NCBI RefSeq assembly: GCF_900177515.1 | Contig: NZ_FXAK01000007.1 | Location: forward strand, 1,596,501 to 1,660,500 | Length of the DNA stretch: 64,000 nt | From: Azospirillum oryzae | GTDB taxonomy: Bacteria > Pseudomonadota > Alphaproteobacteria > Azospirillales > Azospirillaceae | Reading direction: 5' to 3' | Shown here: in pieces, positions 16,132-24,931 of the stretch | Position numbering within the stretch: the stretch's first letter is position 1 | Layout of the letters: each line of letters begins with the position of its first letter | Position numbers and translations under genes: made by a program | The notes under the pieces: generated by a model | The model's input: the letters and a program-made list of their open reading frames with translations, nothing else | The model's database searches: none | Told to the model about the DNA's origin: nothing

Positions 16132-16146
16132 ACAAGTCGGGTGCCA
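16132..16146 (-). promoter_or_regulatory. Possible sigma-54 promoter of dctQM
   Basis: The minus strand reads TGGCAC-N5-TTGT, like the sigma-54 consensus TGGCAC-N5-TTGC but with T in place of the conserved final C. TRAP and C4-dicarboxylate genes are often under sigma-54, but the mismatch makes this weak. No gene is seen in 15886-16353. Confidence 0.25.
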
Positions 16147-16226
16147 TAGGTTGCGCATCGAGCGACAAACCGATCGTCACCGGCCAAGCCCCTGCCTTTC
16201 CTGTAATTTCACAATCAGGCGCGCGA

Positions 16227-16241
16227 TGGCACGTTCCTTGC
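16227..16241 (+). promoter_or_regulatory. Sigma-54 promoter of the chemoreceptor gene
   Basis: TGGCACG-TTCC-TTGC matches the -24/-12 consensus at every conserved base, with GG and GC 12 bases apart. Transcription would start near 16253, leaving a 100-base leader before the chemoreceptor ATG. Confidence 0.65.
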
Positions 16242-16353
16242 CCTTGCGGTCAGTGGCCGTATCAAAGACGTCTAATGAGACGCGACGATAGGCAGTCGGC
16301 CAGATTGAAGGCCTTAACCAATCAGCACCGATGCCTTTTGCAGGAGACGGGGA

Positions 16354-18045
16354 ATGGCGTGGCTATCGAACATGACGGTTCGGATGAAGTCGATCGCTTC
16401 CTTTACAGCGGTCGTAATCATGTTCATCGCATTTGGAGGCTTCTCCATCCTGCAGATGTCGTCGATGAACGATAAGTCTCTCGACATCAGAAACAATTGG
16501 CTTCCGTCCGTGGGCGCAGTCGCCCATCTTTACACGCTCTTCGATTATTATCGCATCATCGAGGGCGCGCACATCATCTCGACTTCAGATGAAGAAATGC
16601 GCGTCGAAGAACAAACCATGGTGGAAATCCTCAAATCCTTCGAAGAGGCCGATAAGGCTTACGCCGCCATGCTGACGCCTGGATACGAGACCGATACCTA
16701 CCAGGCTTTCAAATCAGCATGGAACAGCTATCAAAAGACCAGCAAAACTGTCCTTCTTCCTCTCTCTCGCAAGAATCAGACTGAAGAGGCCGCGACCATT
16801 TTTCGTGGCCAAGCGAGAGAGCAGTATAGGACGGCGAAAGGCCTTCTACAAAAGCTGATTGACTTCAATACGCGCGAGGGCGCCAAGGCCGCCGACAAAG
16901 GACAGGACCTGTATGAAAACAGCAAACTTCTTATCACTGCTTTCTCCGGATTGGTTGCCGTGCTGTGCATCGGCATCGCCGTTTCGATGCTGTCCACTGT
17001 CGTCAAGCCGATCCAGAACCTGACCATGACCATGGGGCGTCTGGCGAACCGGGAACTTTCGGTTGCCGTCGATGGAACCGAGCGGAAGGACGAGTTGGGG
17101 GCCATGGCCCGTGCGGTCCAGGTCTTCAAGGACGGTCTGATCGAGGCCGACCGCCTCGCCGCGGCCGAGGCCGTCGAACAGCAGACCAAGGCACGGCGCA
17201 CCGCGGCGGTCGAGCGACTGCTGGCCTCCTTCGAGACCTCGTCGAGCGCAGCCCTGCGCACCGTGGCGTCGGCCGCATCGGAACTGGACGCCACCGCGCA
17301 CGCCATGTCGGCGATGGCGCAGCAGACCAGCAGTCAGGCCACCGTCGTGGCGTCCGCCGCCGAACAGACCAGCGCCAACGTCCAGACGGTCGCCACAGCG
17401 ACGGAGGAGATGGCCAGTTCCATCCGCGAGATCGGCAGCCAGATCGCCCGCTCCGCCGACATCGCCGGCAAGGCGGTGGCGGAGGCGGCGCAGACCAGCG
17501 ACGCGGTGCGCAGCCTCGCCGACGCCGCCCAGCGGATCGGGGCGGTGGTCGAACTCATCAACTCCATCGCCAGCCAGACCAACCTGCTGGCTCTGAACGC
17601 CACCATCGAAGCGGCACGGGCGGGAGAGGCCGGCAAGGGCTTCGCGGTGGTCGCCAGCGAGGTCAAGAGCCTCGCCGGACAGACCGCCAAGGCCACGGAC
17701 GAAATCGCCAGCCAGATCGGTGCCATCCAACAGACGACCCAGAGTGTGGTGTCCGCGATCACCGGCATCGGCGGCACCATCGGCACCATCAACGACATCA
17801 CCACCGGCATCGCCGCCGCGATCGAGGAGCAGAGCGCGGCGACCAACGAGATTTCCCGCAACGTCCAGCAGGCCGCCGCCGGCACGCAGGAGGTGACGGG
17901 CAGCATCGTCCAGGTCACTCAAGCCGCAGGCGAGGCCGGAAATGCCGCCGGTCAGGTGCTGGGCGCCGCCGGCGAACTGTCCAAGCAGGCGGAGTTGATG
18001 CGACGGGATGTCGAGAAGTTCCTGAGCGACATCAAGGCCGCCTAA
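16354..18045 (+). CDS. Methyl-accepting chemotaxis protein
   Basis: A 563-residue transmembrane chemoreceptor. In order: TM1 (about 13-34), a periplasmic helical bundle (about 35-185), TM2 (LLITAFSGLVAVLCIGIAVSML, about 191-212), HAMP (about 213-270) and a long cytoplasmic signalling coil. The coil hairpin tip reads INSIASQTNLLALNATIEAARAGEAGKGFAVVASEVKSLA, which binds CheA and CheW. AGGAG precedes the ATG. The first 600 bases are visibly less GC-rich than the rest. The ligand is unknown. Its sigma-54 promoter is unusual for a single receptor gene. Confidence 0.95.
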   Translation: MAWLSNMTVRMKSIASFTAVVIMFIAFGGFSILQMSSMNDKSLDIRNNWLPSVGAVAHLYTLFDYYRIIEGAHIISTSDEEMRVEEQTMVEILKSFEEADKAYAAMLTPGYETDTYQAFKSAWNSYQKTSKTVLLPLSRKNQTEEAATIFRGQAREQYRTAKGLLQKLIDFNTREGAKAADKGQDLYENSKLLITAFSGLVAVLCIGIAVSMLSTVVKPIQNLTMTMGRLANRELSVAVDGTERKDELGAMARAVQVFKDGLIEADRLAAAEAVEQQTKARRTAAVERLLASFETSSSAALRTVASAASELDATAHAMSAMAQQTSSQATVVASAAEQTSANVQTVATATEEMASSIREIGSQIARSADIAGKAVAEAAQTSDAVRSLADAAQRIGAVVELINSIASQTNLLALNATIEAARAGEAGKGFAVVASEVKSLAGQTAKATDEIASQIGAIQQTTQSVVSAITGIGGTIGTINDITTGIAAAIEEQSAATNEISRNVQQAAAGTQEVTGSIVQVTQAAGEAGNAAGQVLGAAGELSKQAELMRRDVEKFLSDIKAA

Positions 18046-18118
18046 GCGGACACGTCACCCGGATCCCGCCTGAACGCCGAACAAAGCATCGCCGGCCGCA
18101 CAGACGCCGGCGGTGCTT

Positions 18119-18865
18119 CTATTCGGCGTCCCGTTCGGCGATTCTGGCGGGGCGCCAGCCGTCCTCGCCCAGGCATTCCAGCGGATGGAACTTCGCCTTG
18201 TAGGCCATCTTGCGGCTGTGGGCTATCCAGTAACCGAGATAGACATAGGGCATGCCGGCCAGCCGCGCCCGTTCGATCAGACCCAGGATCATGAAGGTTC
18301 CCAGGCTGCGGCGATCCTGCGCGGCGTCGTAGAAGCTGTAGACCGCCGAATAGCCGTCTGACAGCCGGTCGGTCAGCATGCAGCCGACCAACTGGCCGCG
18401 CTCGTCGCGCGCCTCCAGCAGGTTGGTGTCCGCCCTGCCCTCGTCCACCATGGCGGCGAAATCGCCCATCGCCATGCGGGCCATGTCCGAATCGCCGTGG
18501 CGGGAGTTCTGGTAGAGCGCGAACAGCCGGTACTGCTCCGACGTGGCGTAGGCCGGGCGTTCCGCCAGCGTCACCCCTTCGTTCAGCTTCAGCACCCGCC
18601 GCTGCGACCGGGTCGGCACGAACTCCGCCACCGGCACGCGCACCGGAACGCAGGCCTGGCAGTTGGGGCAGACCGGCCGATAGACGATGTCGTGGCTGCG
18701 GCGGAAGCCGGCGCGCGACAGGGTCGAGTTCACCTCGGTCGCGAAGGGACCGATCAGGCGGGTGAACAGCTTGCGTTCCACACGTCCGGGCAGATAGGGG
18801 CAGGGCATCGGCCCCGACCGGAAGAATTGCTGCAATGGACGCTGCGGCGGCTGGATGACCGACAT
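18119..18865 (-). CDS. bpt: Aspartate/glutamate leucyltransferase (L/F-transferase-like, ATE family)
   Basis: A 248-residue Bpt-type aminoacyl-tRNA-protein transferase of the ATE1 fold. It adds leucine to proteins with N-terminal Asp or Glu and marks them for ClpSAP degradation. Visible: CPYLPGRVERKLFTRL, RPVCPNCQACVPVRVPV, SFYDAAQDRRSLGTFMILG and YVYLGYWIAHSRKMAYKAKFHPLE. The ATG at 18865 is preferred to an upstream TTG at 18877. Annotations often call this family arginyltransferase, but the bacterial members studied transfer leucine. Confidence 0.9.
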   Translation of the reverse strand: MSVIQPPQRPLQQFFRSGPMPCPYLPGRVERKLFTRLIGPFATEVNSTLSRAGFRRSHDIVYRPVCPNCQACVPVRVPVAEFVPTRSQRRVLKLNEGVTLAERPAYATSEQYRLFALYQNSRHGDSDMARMAMGDFAAMVDEGRADTNLLEARDERGQLVGCMLTDRLSDGYSAVYSFYDAAQDRRSLGTFMILGLIERARLAGMPYVYLGYWIAHSRKMAYKAKFHPLECLGEDGWRPARIAERDAE

Positions 18866-18935
18866 TCTGACCGACAACCACCACGACAGTGAAGAGGAGG
18901 CGGAGGAGCGCGATCCCCCTCCGCCGGACCCGAGC

Positions 18936-19913
18936 TTACTGCGACTGGCTCTGAACTGCCAGAGGAGGCTGTACGCCGAAGAAGGCTTGCGCGATCTCCG
19001 TGGTCACAACGCTCAGCTGCAGCTGTATCCAATCGAGATACTCGTGCAGGCCGTCACGCAGCACGGCATCGATCGGCCGGGACAGCAGCGCGGCCAGCAG
19101 CTCGTCCACCCGCTCCATCGCCGCCGACCCGCCGCGCAGGTCGTAGCGTGAGCGAATCCGGGTCAGCACCCCGTCGATCTGCCGCACGCACATCACGACG
19201 GAACGCGGGAACCCCTCGTTGAACAGCATGAAGCCGGCGACCGTGGTCGGCGACATGCCGCGGGGATAGACGCGGCGGAAGGCGTGATAGCCGGCGGTGC
19301 AGCGCAGCACCGTCGTCCATTGGCTGACGTCGAGCGTGGACCCGACATCGAGCGGCGACGGCAGAAGCGTGTGGTACTTGATGTCGAGCAGGCGCGTGGT
19401 CTGGTCCGCCCGCTCGATATACTTGCCCATCTGGTAGAAGTACCAGCCCTGGTCGCGGTAGAAGGTGCCCTCGGTGATGCCGGTGTGGGTCTGGCATTCC
19501 TCCTTGATCCAGGTGCAGACCTTGGACAGGTTCTGCGCCGCCACGTCCTTTACCGACATCTCCAGCAGCTTGTTGTGGAACACGTTGATCTGCGTCCACA
19601 TCTCCGTCGAGATCCAGGGGCGCAGCGTCCGCGCGTTCTCCCGCGCCATCCGCAGCATCGACAGCAGCGAATTCCGGTTCTGCGGGTCGAACATGTAGTA
19701 GTGGATCACCGCTTCCGCCGTCGGGCGGTCATGGCGGCTGAAGAAGTCCTTCTCGTCGGCATTCAGTTGGACGATGGAGAACCAGTTGGTGGCCCCGCGG
19801 GTGTCGCGCGCGAAGGTTTCGTGCACGTCCAGGATGCGGGCCAGATTCTCGGCCCGTTCCATGTAGCGGGCCATCCAGAAAATGCACTCGGCGTAACGGG
19901 ACAGCAGGTTCAT
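18936..19913 (-). CDS. Alpha-E domain protein (DUF403)
   Basis: A 325-residue all-helical Alpha-E protein, starting MNLLSRYAECIFWMARYMERAENLARILDVHETF, the usual N-terminus of the family. It also contains YFYQMGKYIERADQTTRLLDIKYHTLLPS and SVVMCVRQIDGVLTRIRSRY. Its start overlaps the stop of the ATP-grasp gene (ATGA, 19913-19910), so the two are translated together. This pair usually stands beside transglutaminase-like and proteasome-like hydrolase genes in a proposed peptide-modification system. Those partners are absent here. Biochemical role unknown. Confidence 0.88.
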   Translation of the reverse strand: MNLLSRYAECIFWMARYMERAENLARILDVHETFARDTRGATNWFSIVQLNADEKDFFSRHDRPTAEAVIHYYMFDPQNRNSLLSMLRMARENARTLRPWISTEMWTQINVFHNKLLEMSVKDVAAQNLSKVCTWIKEECQTHTGITEGTFYRDQGWYFYQMGKYIERADQTTRLLDIKYHTLLPSPLDVGSTLDVSQWTTVLRCTAGYHAFRRVYPRGMSPTTVAGFMLFNEGFPRSVVMCVRQIDGVLTRIRSRYDLRGGSAAMERVDELLAALLSRPIDAVLRDGLHEYLDWIQLQLSVVTTEIAQAFFGVQPPLAVQSQSQ

Positions 19914-21373
19914 GCCGCACCACCTTCCAGAACCCAGGTGTCCTTGGAGCCGCCGCCCTGGGACGAGTTGACGATCAGCGTGCCCTTCTTCAGCGCCACG
20001 CGCGACAGGCCGCCGGGCAGGACCCAGGTGCTCTTGCCGGTGATGGCGAAGGGGCGCAGATCGACGTGGCGCGGCTCGATGGCGTCGTCGCAGACGGTCG
20101 GGCAGACCGACAGGTCGACGACCGGCTGGCTGATGTAGTTGGACGGATCGGCCAGCAGCTTGGCCCGGCAATCCTCCAGCTCGGCCTTGCTGGCGCGCGG
20201 GCCGATGGTGATGCCGTAGCCGCCGGCCTCGCCCACCGGCTTCACCACCAGATCGGCCAGATTGTCGAGCGTGTATTGCAGGGCGTCGGCCTCGCGGCAG
20301 ATGCGGGTGTCGACGTTGGGGATGATCGGGTCCTGGTCCAGGTAGTATTTGATCATCCGCGGCACATAGCAGTAGACCGCCTTGTCGTCGGCCACGCCGG
20401 TGCCGATGGCATTCGCCAGCGCGACATTGCCCTTGCGGTAGGCCTCCAGGATGCCGGGCACGCCCAGCAGACTGTCCGGGTTGAAGGCCTTGGGATCGAG
20501 GAAGGCGTCGTCCAGCCGGCGGTAGATCGAATGGACCGGAGCCAGACCGTTGGTCGTCTTCATGAAGACGCGGTCGTTGTCCACCACCAGATCGCGCCCC
20601 TCCACCAGCGGCACGCCCATCTCGCGCGCCAGGAAGATGTGCTCGAAATAGGCCGAGTTGTAGGTGCCCGGCGACAGCAGGACCACCTGCGGATCGTCGA
20701 CCGGCGCAATCTCCACCATGGCGTCGAGCAGCTTGTGGCCGTAATTGTCCACCGGGCGGATGCCGATGTCCTGCATCAGGTCGGGGAAGACCCGCTGCAT
20801 CATGTGGCGGTTCTCCACGACATAGGAGACGCCGGACGGAACGCGGCCGTTGTCCTCCAGCACGCGGAAGGTGCCATGGCGGTCGCGCACCAGATCGGTG
20901 CCCATGATGTGGATGTAGGTGTTGAAGGGAACGTCCAGCCCGATCATCTGCGGACGGAAATTGTGGTTCCCCTCGACCAGATCCCGCGGGATCACCCCGT
21001 CCTTCAGGATCTTCTGGTCGTGATAGATGTCGTGCAGGAACAGGTTCAGCGCGGCGACTCGCTGCGTGACGCCCGCCTCCAGATGCTTCCATTCCGGTGC
21101 GGAGATCACCCGCGGGATGATGTCGAACGGCAGGATGCGGTCGACGGCGTCCTTGTCGGAATAGACGATGAAGGTGATGCCGAGATTGTAAAGCTCCCGC
21201 TCCGCATCCTGCGCGCGGCGGCGCAGTTCATCGAAGTCGAGCGCGGCCAGCCTCTGGCGGATCAGCGCCGTATGTTCGGCCGGCAAATCCATGGCTCCGA
21301 ACAATTCGTCGAAGTACAGGCCAGGATTGTAGGATGACAAAAGGTCGGACGGTTTGCCCTCGGGTACGCTCAC
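19910..21373 (-). CDS. Circularly permuted ATP-grasp protein (DUF404/DUF407)
   Basis: A 487-residue circularly permuted ATP-grasp enzyme, expected to form amide bonds with ATP. Visible: YFDELFGAMDLPAEHTALIRQRL, PFDIIPRVISAPEWKHLEAGVTQRVAALNLFLHDIYHDQKIL, GTDLVRDRHGTFRVLEDNGRVPSGVSYVVENR, LVVKPVGEAGGYGITIGPRASKAEL, and a late LPGGLSRVALKKGTLIVNSSQGGGSKDTWVL, all typical. I start it at a GTG (21373) that follows GGGGGAG. The frame is open to 21517, but that part is not conserved-looking. Product unknown. Confidence 0.87.
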   Translation of the reverse strand: MSVPEGKPSDLLSSYNPGLYFDELFGAMDLPAEHTALIRQRLAALDFDELRRRAQDAERELYNLGITFIVYSDKDAVDRILPFDIIPRVISAPEWKHLEAGVTQRVAALNLFLHDIYHDQKILKDGVIPRDLVEGNHNFRPQMIGLDVPFNTYIHIMGTDLVRDRHGTFRVLEDNGRVPSGVSYVVENRHMMQRVFPDLMQDIGIRPVDNYGHKLLDAMVEIAPVDDPQVVLLSPGTYNSAYFEHIFLAREMGVPLVEGRDLVVDNDRVFMKTTNGLAPVHSIYRRLDDAFLDPKAFNPDSLLGVPGILEAYRKGNVALANAIGTGVADDKAVYCYVPRMIKYYLDQDPIIPNVDTRICREADALQYTLDNLADLVVKPVGEAGGYGITIGPRASKAELEDCRAKLLADPSNYISQPVVDLSVCPTVCDDAIEPRHVDLRPFAITGKSTWVLPGGLSRVALKKGTLIVNSSQGGGSKDTWVLEGGAA

Positions 21374-21580
21374 AGACTCCCCCGCGCTTGTATCTGACCG
21401 ATCATCGCGGGCCGGGCGGCATCGCCCCGGCCATGTCGCATTGTGCAGGAAGTATGACGCAACGCCGCGCGCTTTGAACAGGGCAATCGCGCGTGCCGTT
21501 GTGCGACGCAATGACAAAGCAAGAATTCAGACGCGGACGATCCCGGAAATTAGCGCCAAAGTACCGGCGCCGCCGATGAC

Positions 21581-22714
21581 TTATCGTGCTTTGGTGGGAG
21601 CACCGCCGCCGCCGGACTGGCCGCCGGCCGCCGGAGCCGCCTGGGTTTCGCGCAGCAGGACCATGGTGATGCGGCGGTTGCGCGGGCTGTTGGGTTGATC
21701 GGCGACCAGCGGATCGGTGTCCGCCTTGCCGACGACGGTCTGGATTCGCGACGGGTCGATGCCGCCGGCCAGCAGGGCGCGGCGGGTGGCGTTGGCACGT
21801 TCGCTCGACAGATCCCAGTTGTCGCGGCCGGACCCGGCGGGGAACGGCGTGGAGTCGGTATGGCCGCTGATCGACAGCTTGTTGGGCAGTTTCGACAGCG
21901 CCTTCGCCACCTGCTGCACCAACTGGCGGGTCTGCGGATACATCTGGCCGGAGCCGCCGGGGAACATCGACACGCGGTCCTGGTCGACGATCTGGATGCG
22001 CAAGCCCTCCGGCGTCTGATCGATCATCAGGTTCTGGGCCAGTGGCTCCAGTTCCGGCACCGACTGGATCGCCTGGCGGATCTCGGTCGCCGCCTGCTGG
22101 AACTGGCGGGCTTCCTTGGCCGCGCCCTGCAGGCTGTCCATCGCCTCCTTCACCCGCTCGCCGAAGTCGGACAGCTTCTCGCCGGGCTTCTGGCCGGGGA
22201 TGCCGAGCTGCTTGGCCATCTCCTCCATCCGCTTCTGGAACTCGGCCCGGGTCTCGCTCGGCTTCTGGTCGGCGACGTCAGCATCCGCTGCTGCGGCGCC
22301 GGGCTTTCCGGGACCGGTGCCCTGGCCGGGACCTGACGTGGACTCGGTCGGGTCGTCGGCATCGTCGGTCTGCTGCGCCGAATAGCCGGGCGGGCCCGAC
22401 ACCGGAACGTCGGCCGACATCGGTGAACTGGGGGAGACCTGCGCGCCCGGCACGGTGATGGTCTTGCCGCCCAGCATGCCGCCGGAGCCGGACTGTTCAC
22501 GGCTGACCGACACGGGCGAGAAATAGTCGGCGATGCCCTTGCGCTGGTCCGAGGTGGTGACGTTCAGCAGCCACAGCAGCAGGAAGAAGGCCATCATCGC
22601 GGTCACGAAGTCGGCATAGGCCACCTTCCACGCGCCACCATGGTGGCCGCCGTGCCCGCCCTTCTTCTTCTTGATGATGATTGGCCGCTCGTCGCCGCCG
22701 GAATTCCCGCTCAT
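21581..22714 (-). CDS. motB: Flagellar motor stator protein MotB
   Basis: A 377-residue stator protein. After a basic N-terminus it has one transmembrane helix, VAYADFVTAMMAFFLLLWLLNVTT (31-54), with the proton-accepting Asp35. A long low-complexity linker follows (about 70-235, Pro/Gly/Ala/Asp-rich with a short coiled coil), then an OmpA-like peptidoglycan-binding domain (LSISGHTDSTPF and SSERANATRRALLAGGIDPSRI). The length and long linker resemble alphaproteobacterial MotB more than the enterobacterial form. No motA lies in the window. A CtrA box stands about 107 bases upstream. Confidence 0.92.
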   Translation of the reverse strand: MSGNSGGDERPIIIKKKKGGHGGHHGGAWKVAYADFVTAMMAFFLLLWLLNVTTSDQRKGIADYFSPVSVSREQSGSGGMLGGKTITVPGAQVSPSSPMSADVPVSGPPGYSAQQTDDADDPTESTSGPGQGTGPGKPGAAAADADVADQKPSETRAEFQKRMEEMAKQLGIPGQKPGEKLSDFGERVKEAMDSLQGAAKEARQFQQAATEIRQAIQSVPELEPLAQNLMIDQTPEGLRIQIVDQDRVSMFPGGSGQMYPQTRQLVQQVAKALSKLPNKLSISGHTDSTPFPAGSGRDNWDLSSERANATRRALLAGGIDPSRIQTVVGKADTDPLVADQPNSPRNRRITMVLLRETQAAPAAGGQSGGGGAPTKAR

Positions 22715-22820
22715 GCCCTGGCCGTGGCGAATGGTTTAAGGCCCGAAGGCCGTTTTCCGCGCGTGGCGCCGCGGTGGACGCGGCGGCAGTCCGCCGCGGC
22801 AAAACCCTGACCGGGTTTGA

Positions 22821-22835
22821 TTAAGATCCGTTTAA
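22821..22835 (-). promoter_or_regulatory. CtrA-type box upstream of motB
   Basis: An exact TTAA-N7-TTAA site (TTAA-ACGGATC-TTAA on the minus strand). The 322-base region 22715-23036 holds no gene, and motB is the nearest gene likely to belong to a CtrA motility regulon. Confidence 0.5.
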
Positions 22836-23036
22836 CGACGTTGCCTCCAGGGGAGGTGCAGCGGAGACGGGGCTGGGGATGCAACGGAGATCCGGCTTGC
22901 GCCGGATGGCGTGCTGGATTAATTCGCGGTATTTCCTACTTTGAGTGTCATCTTCTACCAATGCGGGGGCTTTGCACGGGTCCCCTGCCCACTTCTCCGC
23001 TCGCCCCTTCCACTTCGGCCCACACCACAGGACGTC

Positions 23037-23528
23037 ATGACCACCGAACAGCCGATCGATCCCCTTGCGTTCCGTTCCGCCCTCGGCTGCTTCGCCACCG
23101 GGATCGCCGTCATCACCACCATCGCGCCCGACGGGCTGCCGCTGGGGGTGACGGTGAACTCCTTTTCGTCCGTGTCGCTCGATCCGCCGCTGGTGCAGTT
23201 CTGCCTGGGCCGTGCCGCGATGTCGTTCGAGGCCTTCAACGTCGCGCCGCATTTCGCCGTGAACATCCTGGCCGCCGACCAGGAGGAGCTGTCGAACCGC
23301 TTCTCCCGCCGCGACCTGCAGGAGCGCTGGGCCGGGCTGGAAACCACCACCGGCCGCGGCGGCGTGCGCCTGCTGACCGGCTGCCTCGCCACGCTGGAAT
23401 GCGACCGCGAGCATCTGCTGGACGGCGGCGATCACGTCATCGTGCTGGGCCGCGTCCGCAATCTGGCCTCACGCGAGGACGGCGAGCCGCTGCTGTATTT
23501 CCGCGGCCGCTACGCCCATCTGGATTGA
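23037..23528 (+). CDS. Flavin reductase family protein
   Basis: A 163-residue protein of the HpaC/RutF flavin reductase family, which supplies reduced FMN or FAD to partner monooxygenases. Visible: FRSALGCFATGIAVITT, PLGVTVNSFSSVSLDPPLVQFCL, FAVNILAADQEELSNRFS and GDHVIVLGRVRNL. The ATG at 23037 follows AGGACGTC. The frame extends upstream to 22941, but the conserved fold begins near residue 8 from this start. No monooxygenase gene is adjacent. Confidence 0.87.
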   Translation: MTTEQPIDPLAFRSALGCFATGIAVITTIAPDGLPLGVTVNSFSSVSLDPPLVQFCLGRAAMSFEAFNVAPHFAVNILAADQEELSNRFSRRDLQERWAGLETTTGRGGVRLLTGCLATLECDREHLLDGGDHVIVLGRVRNLASREDGEPLLYFRGRYAHLD

Positions 23529-23551
23529 TCGACGGGCGCTGAGTCTTCGGT

Positions 23552-23836
23552 TCAGCCGGCCGCGCGGTGAAGGTCGCGGCCGGTCAGGTGAACGTTGGCA
23601 TCGGGATCGAGCGCGCGGGCCATGATGCGCTGTTCGGTCGCCCGTTCGAACAGGGTGCGGTTCATGCAGACCTGCTGAACCGCCTCGTCCGGCTTCGGCG
23701 TATGGCCGACGATGCCCTGCAGGGTACGGCGGGTGACGAAGACCCGGCCCTGATATTCCCCGACCTGCACCGCGAACTCCACGGCGTCGGCCTCTTCGTT
23801 CCAGAAGGGGTCGTCGGGGAACAGGAAGATGGGCAT
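23552..23836 (-). CDS. DUF1488-like small protein
   Basis: A 94-residue soluble protein. The pattern (FLFPDDPFWNEEADAVEFAVQVGEYQGRVFVTRRTLQGIVG, then NRTLFERATEQRIMARALDPDANVHLTGRDL) resembles DUF1488 proteins of unknown function. The ATG at 23836 has GAGGA 5 bases upstream; an in-frame TTG at 23854 is less likely. It follows the DUF6134-like gene by 21 bases and is probably in its operon. Confidence 0.65.
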   Translation of the reverse strand: MPIFLFPDDPFWNEEADAVEFAVQVGEYQGRVFVTRRTLQGIVGHTPKPDEAVQQVCMNRTLFERATEQRIMARALDPDANVHLTGRDLHRAAG

Positions 23837-23857
23837 CGGGTCCTCAATGGGCAAAAT

Positions 23858-24514
23858 TCACTTCAGGACATAGGTGATATCATAGCCGCTGCGTTTGAAG
23901 CGCGTCTTCAGCAGCGTGCCGTCCGCCGCATACCACAGGTCGCGTTCCACATCGCCCTCGATGCGGTGATGAGCGGCCTCCGTCGCCCTGCCGCCGGCCT
24001 CCACCGTCTCCGCCCCGATCTTGCGCGAAGCCACCTTGTAGGGGGCGGCGTCGATCACCGACAGAAGCTCGCGGTGCTTCAGCACATCCGGCGTCCACAG
24101 CGTCAGCGGCAGGACGCTCGCCGGAACCTGCTGGGCCTTGCCGTCTACCGTCAGGCGATAGCCGCCGGCATCGCGCGCCATGTCGATCTTGTGCGGGGTG
24201 CCGTCGTCGTCGGTGGTGGCGGTCATCGAGTCCAGAACGCCGCCCTTCCACATCTCCTCCCGCTTGTGGTCGTAGCGGAAGTTGATGAACAGCACCTTCA
24301 CCCGCGTGGTGGCGGTGACGGTGACCTTGGTGCGGTCGCCCTGCGGTTCGATCTTCACCTGTTCGGTGCCGATGGGATCCTCGCCCATCAGGACCTGGTA
24401 GGTCAGCGTGCGCGCAGTCGCCTGCGCGAAAGCCGCACCCGGCAGTCCGGTCAGCAGCGTGGCCGCCATCAGGGCAGCGGACAGGGTGGCGCATTTGGTG
24501 CGCGTCATCGTCAT
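23858..24514 (-). CDS. Secreted DUF6134-like protein
   Basis: A 218-residue protein with an N-terminal signal peptide (KCATLSAALMAATLLTGLPGAAFA) and a beta-rich body: RTLTYQVLMGEDPIGTEQVKIEPQGDRTKVTVTATTRVKVLFI, REEMWKGGVLDSMTATTDDDGTPH and DLWYAADGTLLKTRFKRSGYDITYVLK. This fits periplasmic DUF6134/DUF3108-like proteins, whose role is unknown. The start has GGGAGG 7 bases upstream. It probably forms an operon with the DUF1488 gene below and perhaps the SCP2 gene above. Confidence 0.7.
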   Translation of the reverse strand: MTMTRTKCATLSAALMAATLLTGLPGAAFAQATARTLTYQVLMGEDPIGTEQVKIEPQGDRTKVTVTATTRVKVLFINFRYDHKREEMWKGGVLDSMTATTDDDGTPHKIDMARDAGGYRLTVDGKAQQVPASVLPLTLWTPDVLKHRELLSVIDAAPYKVASRKIGAETVEAGGRATEAAHHRIEGDVERDLWYAADGTLLKTRFKRSGYDITYVLK

Positions 24515-24576
24515 GTTCGTTTCCTCCCGGTTGGGTGTGGTTGCCAGCTCTTCAGGCGGCTCTTCCGGCCGCTTCG

Positions 24577-24879
24577 TCAGTCGTCCAGCAGCTGCGCCAG
24601 CTTCATCGCAACGCCCATCGAACCTTCGACCTTCAGCTTGCCCATGGTGAAGGCCAGCATCGGGTTCAGCTTGCCGTTGATGAGCTTTTGCAGGTTTTCC
24701 GGCGAGATGCGGATGGTGCAGTCGGATTCGGCGTCGTCGCGGCTGATGCTGATCGGGCTGGCGCGGCCATCGACCCGAATCACCTCCCCCTCCTTGCCCA
24801 GCAGGAAGCGGACCGATGCGTTGAGTGAGCGCAGATCACCGCTGCGGCTGCGCAGTTCCTGCAGAATGTCGTCGACCAT
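24577..24879 (-). CDS. SCP2 sterol-carrier-like protein
   Basis: A 100-residue SCP2 domain protein. Visible are the lipid-pocket strands and helices, VIRVDGRASPISISRDDAESDCTIRISPENLQKLINGKLNPMLAFTMGKLKVEGSMGVAMKLAQLL. Bacterial stand-alone SCP2 proteins bind acyl chains or acyl-CoA. It is divergent from fadD, and both flank a candidate acyl-metabolism operator, which suggests a link to fatty-acid use. Confidence 0.85.
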   Translation of the reverse strand: MVDDILQELRSRSGDLRSLNASVRFLLGKEGEVIRVDGRASPISISRDDAESDCTIRISPENLQKLINGKLNPMLAFTMGKLKVEGSMGVAMKLAQLLDD

Positions 24880-24931
24880 GAAAGCGTGCCCTCAGGATTG
24901 TTCGTAGGACTGGTCTTGACAGTAGGCGCGC

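Noticed and set aside
19914..21092. Upstream extension of the Alpha-E reading frame
   Set aside because: It lies in another frame of the ATP-grasp gene; the Alpha-E protein clearly begins at 19913.
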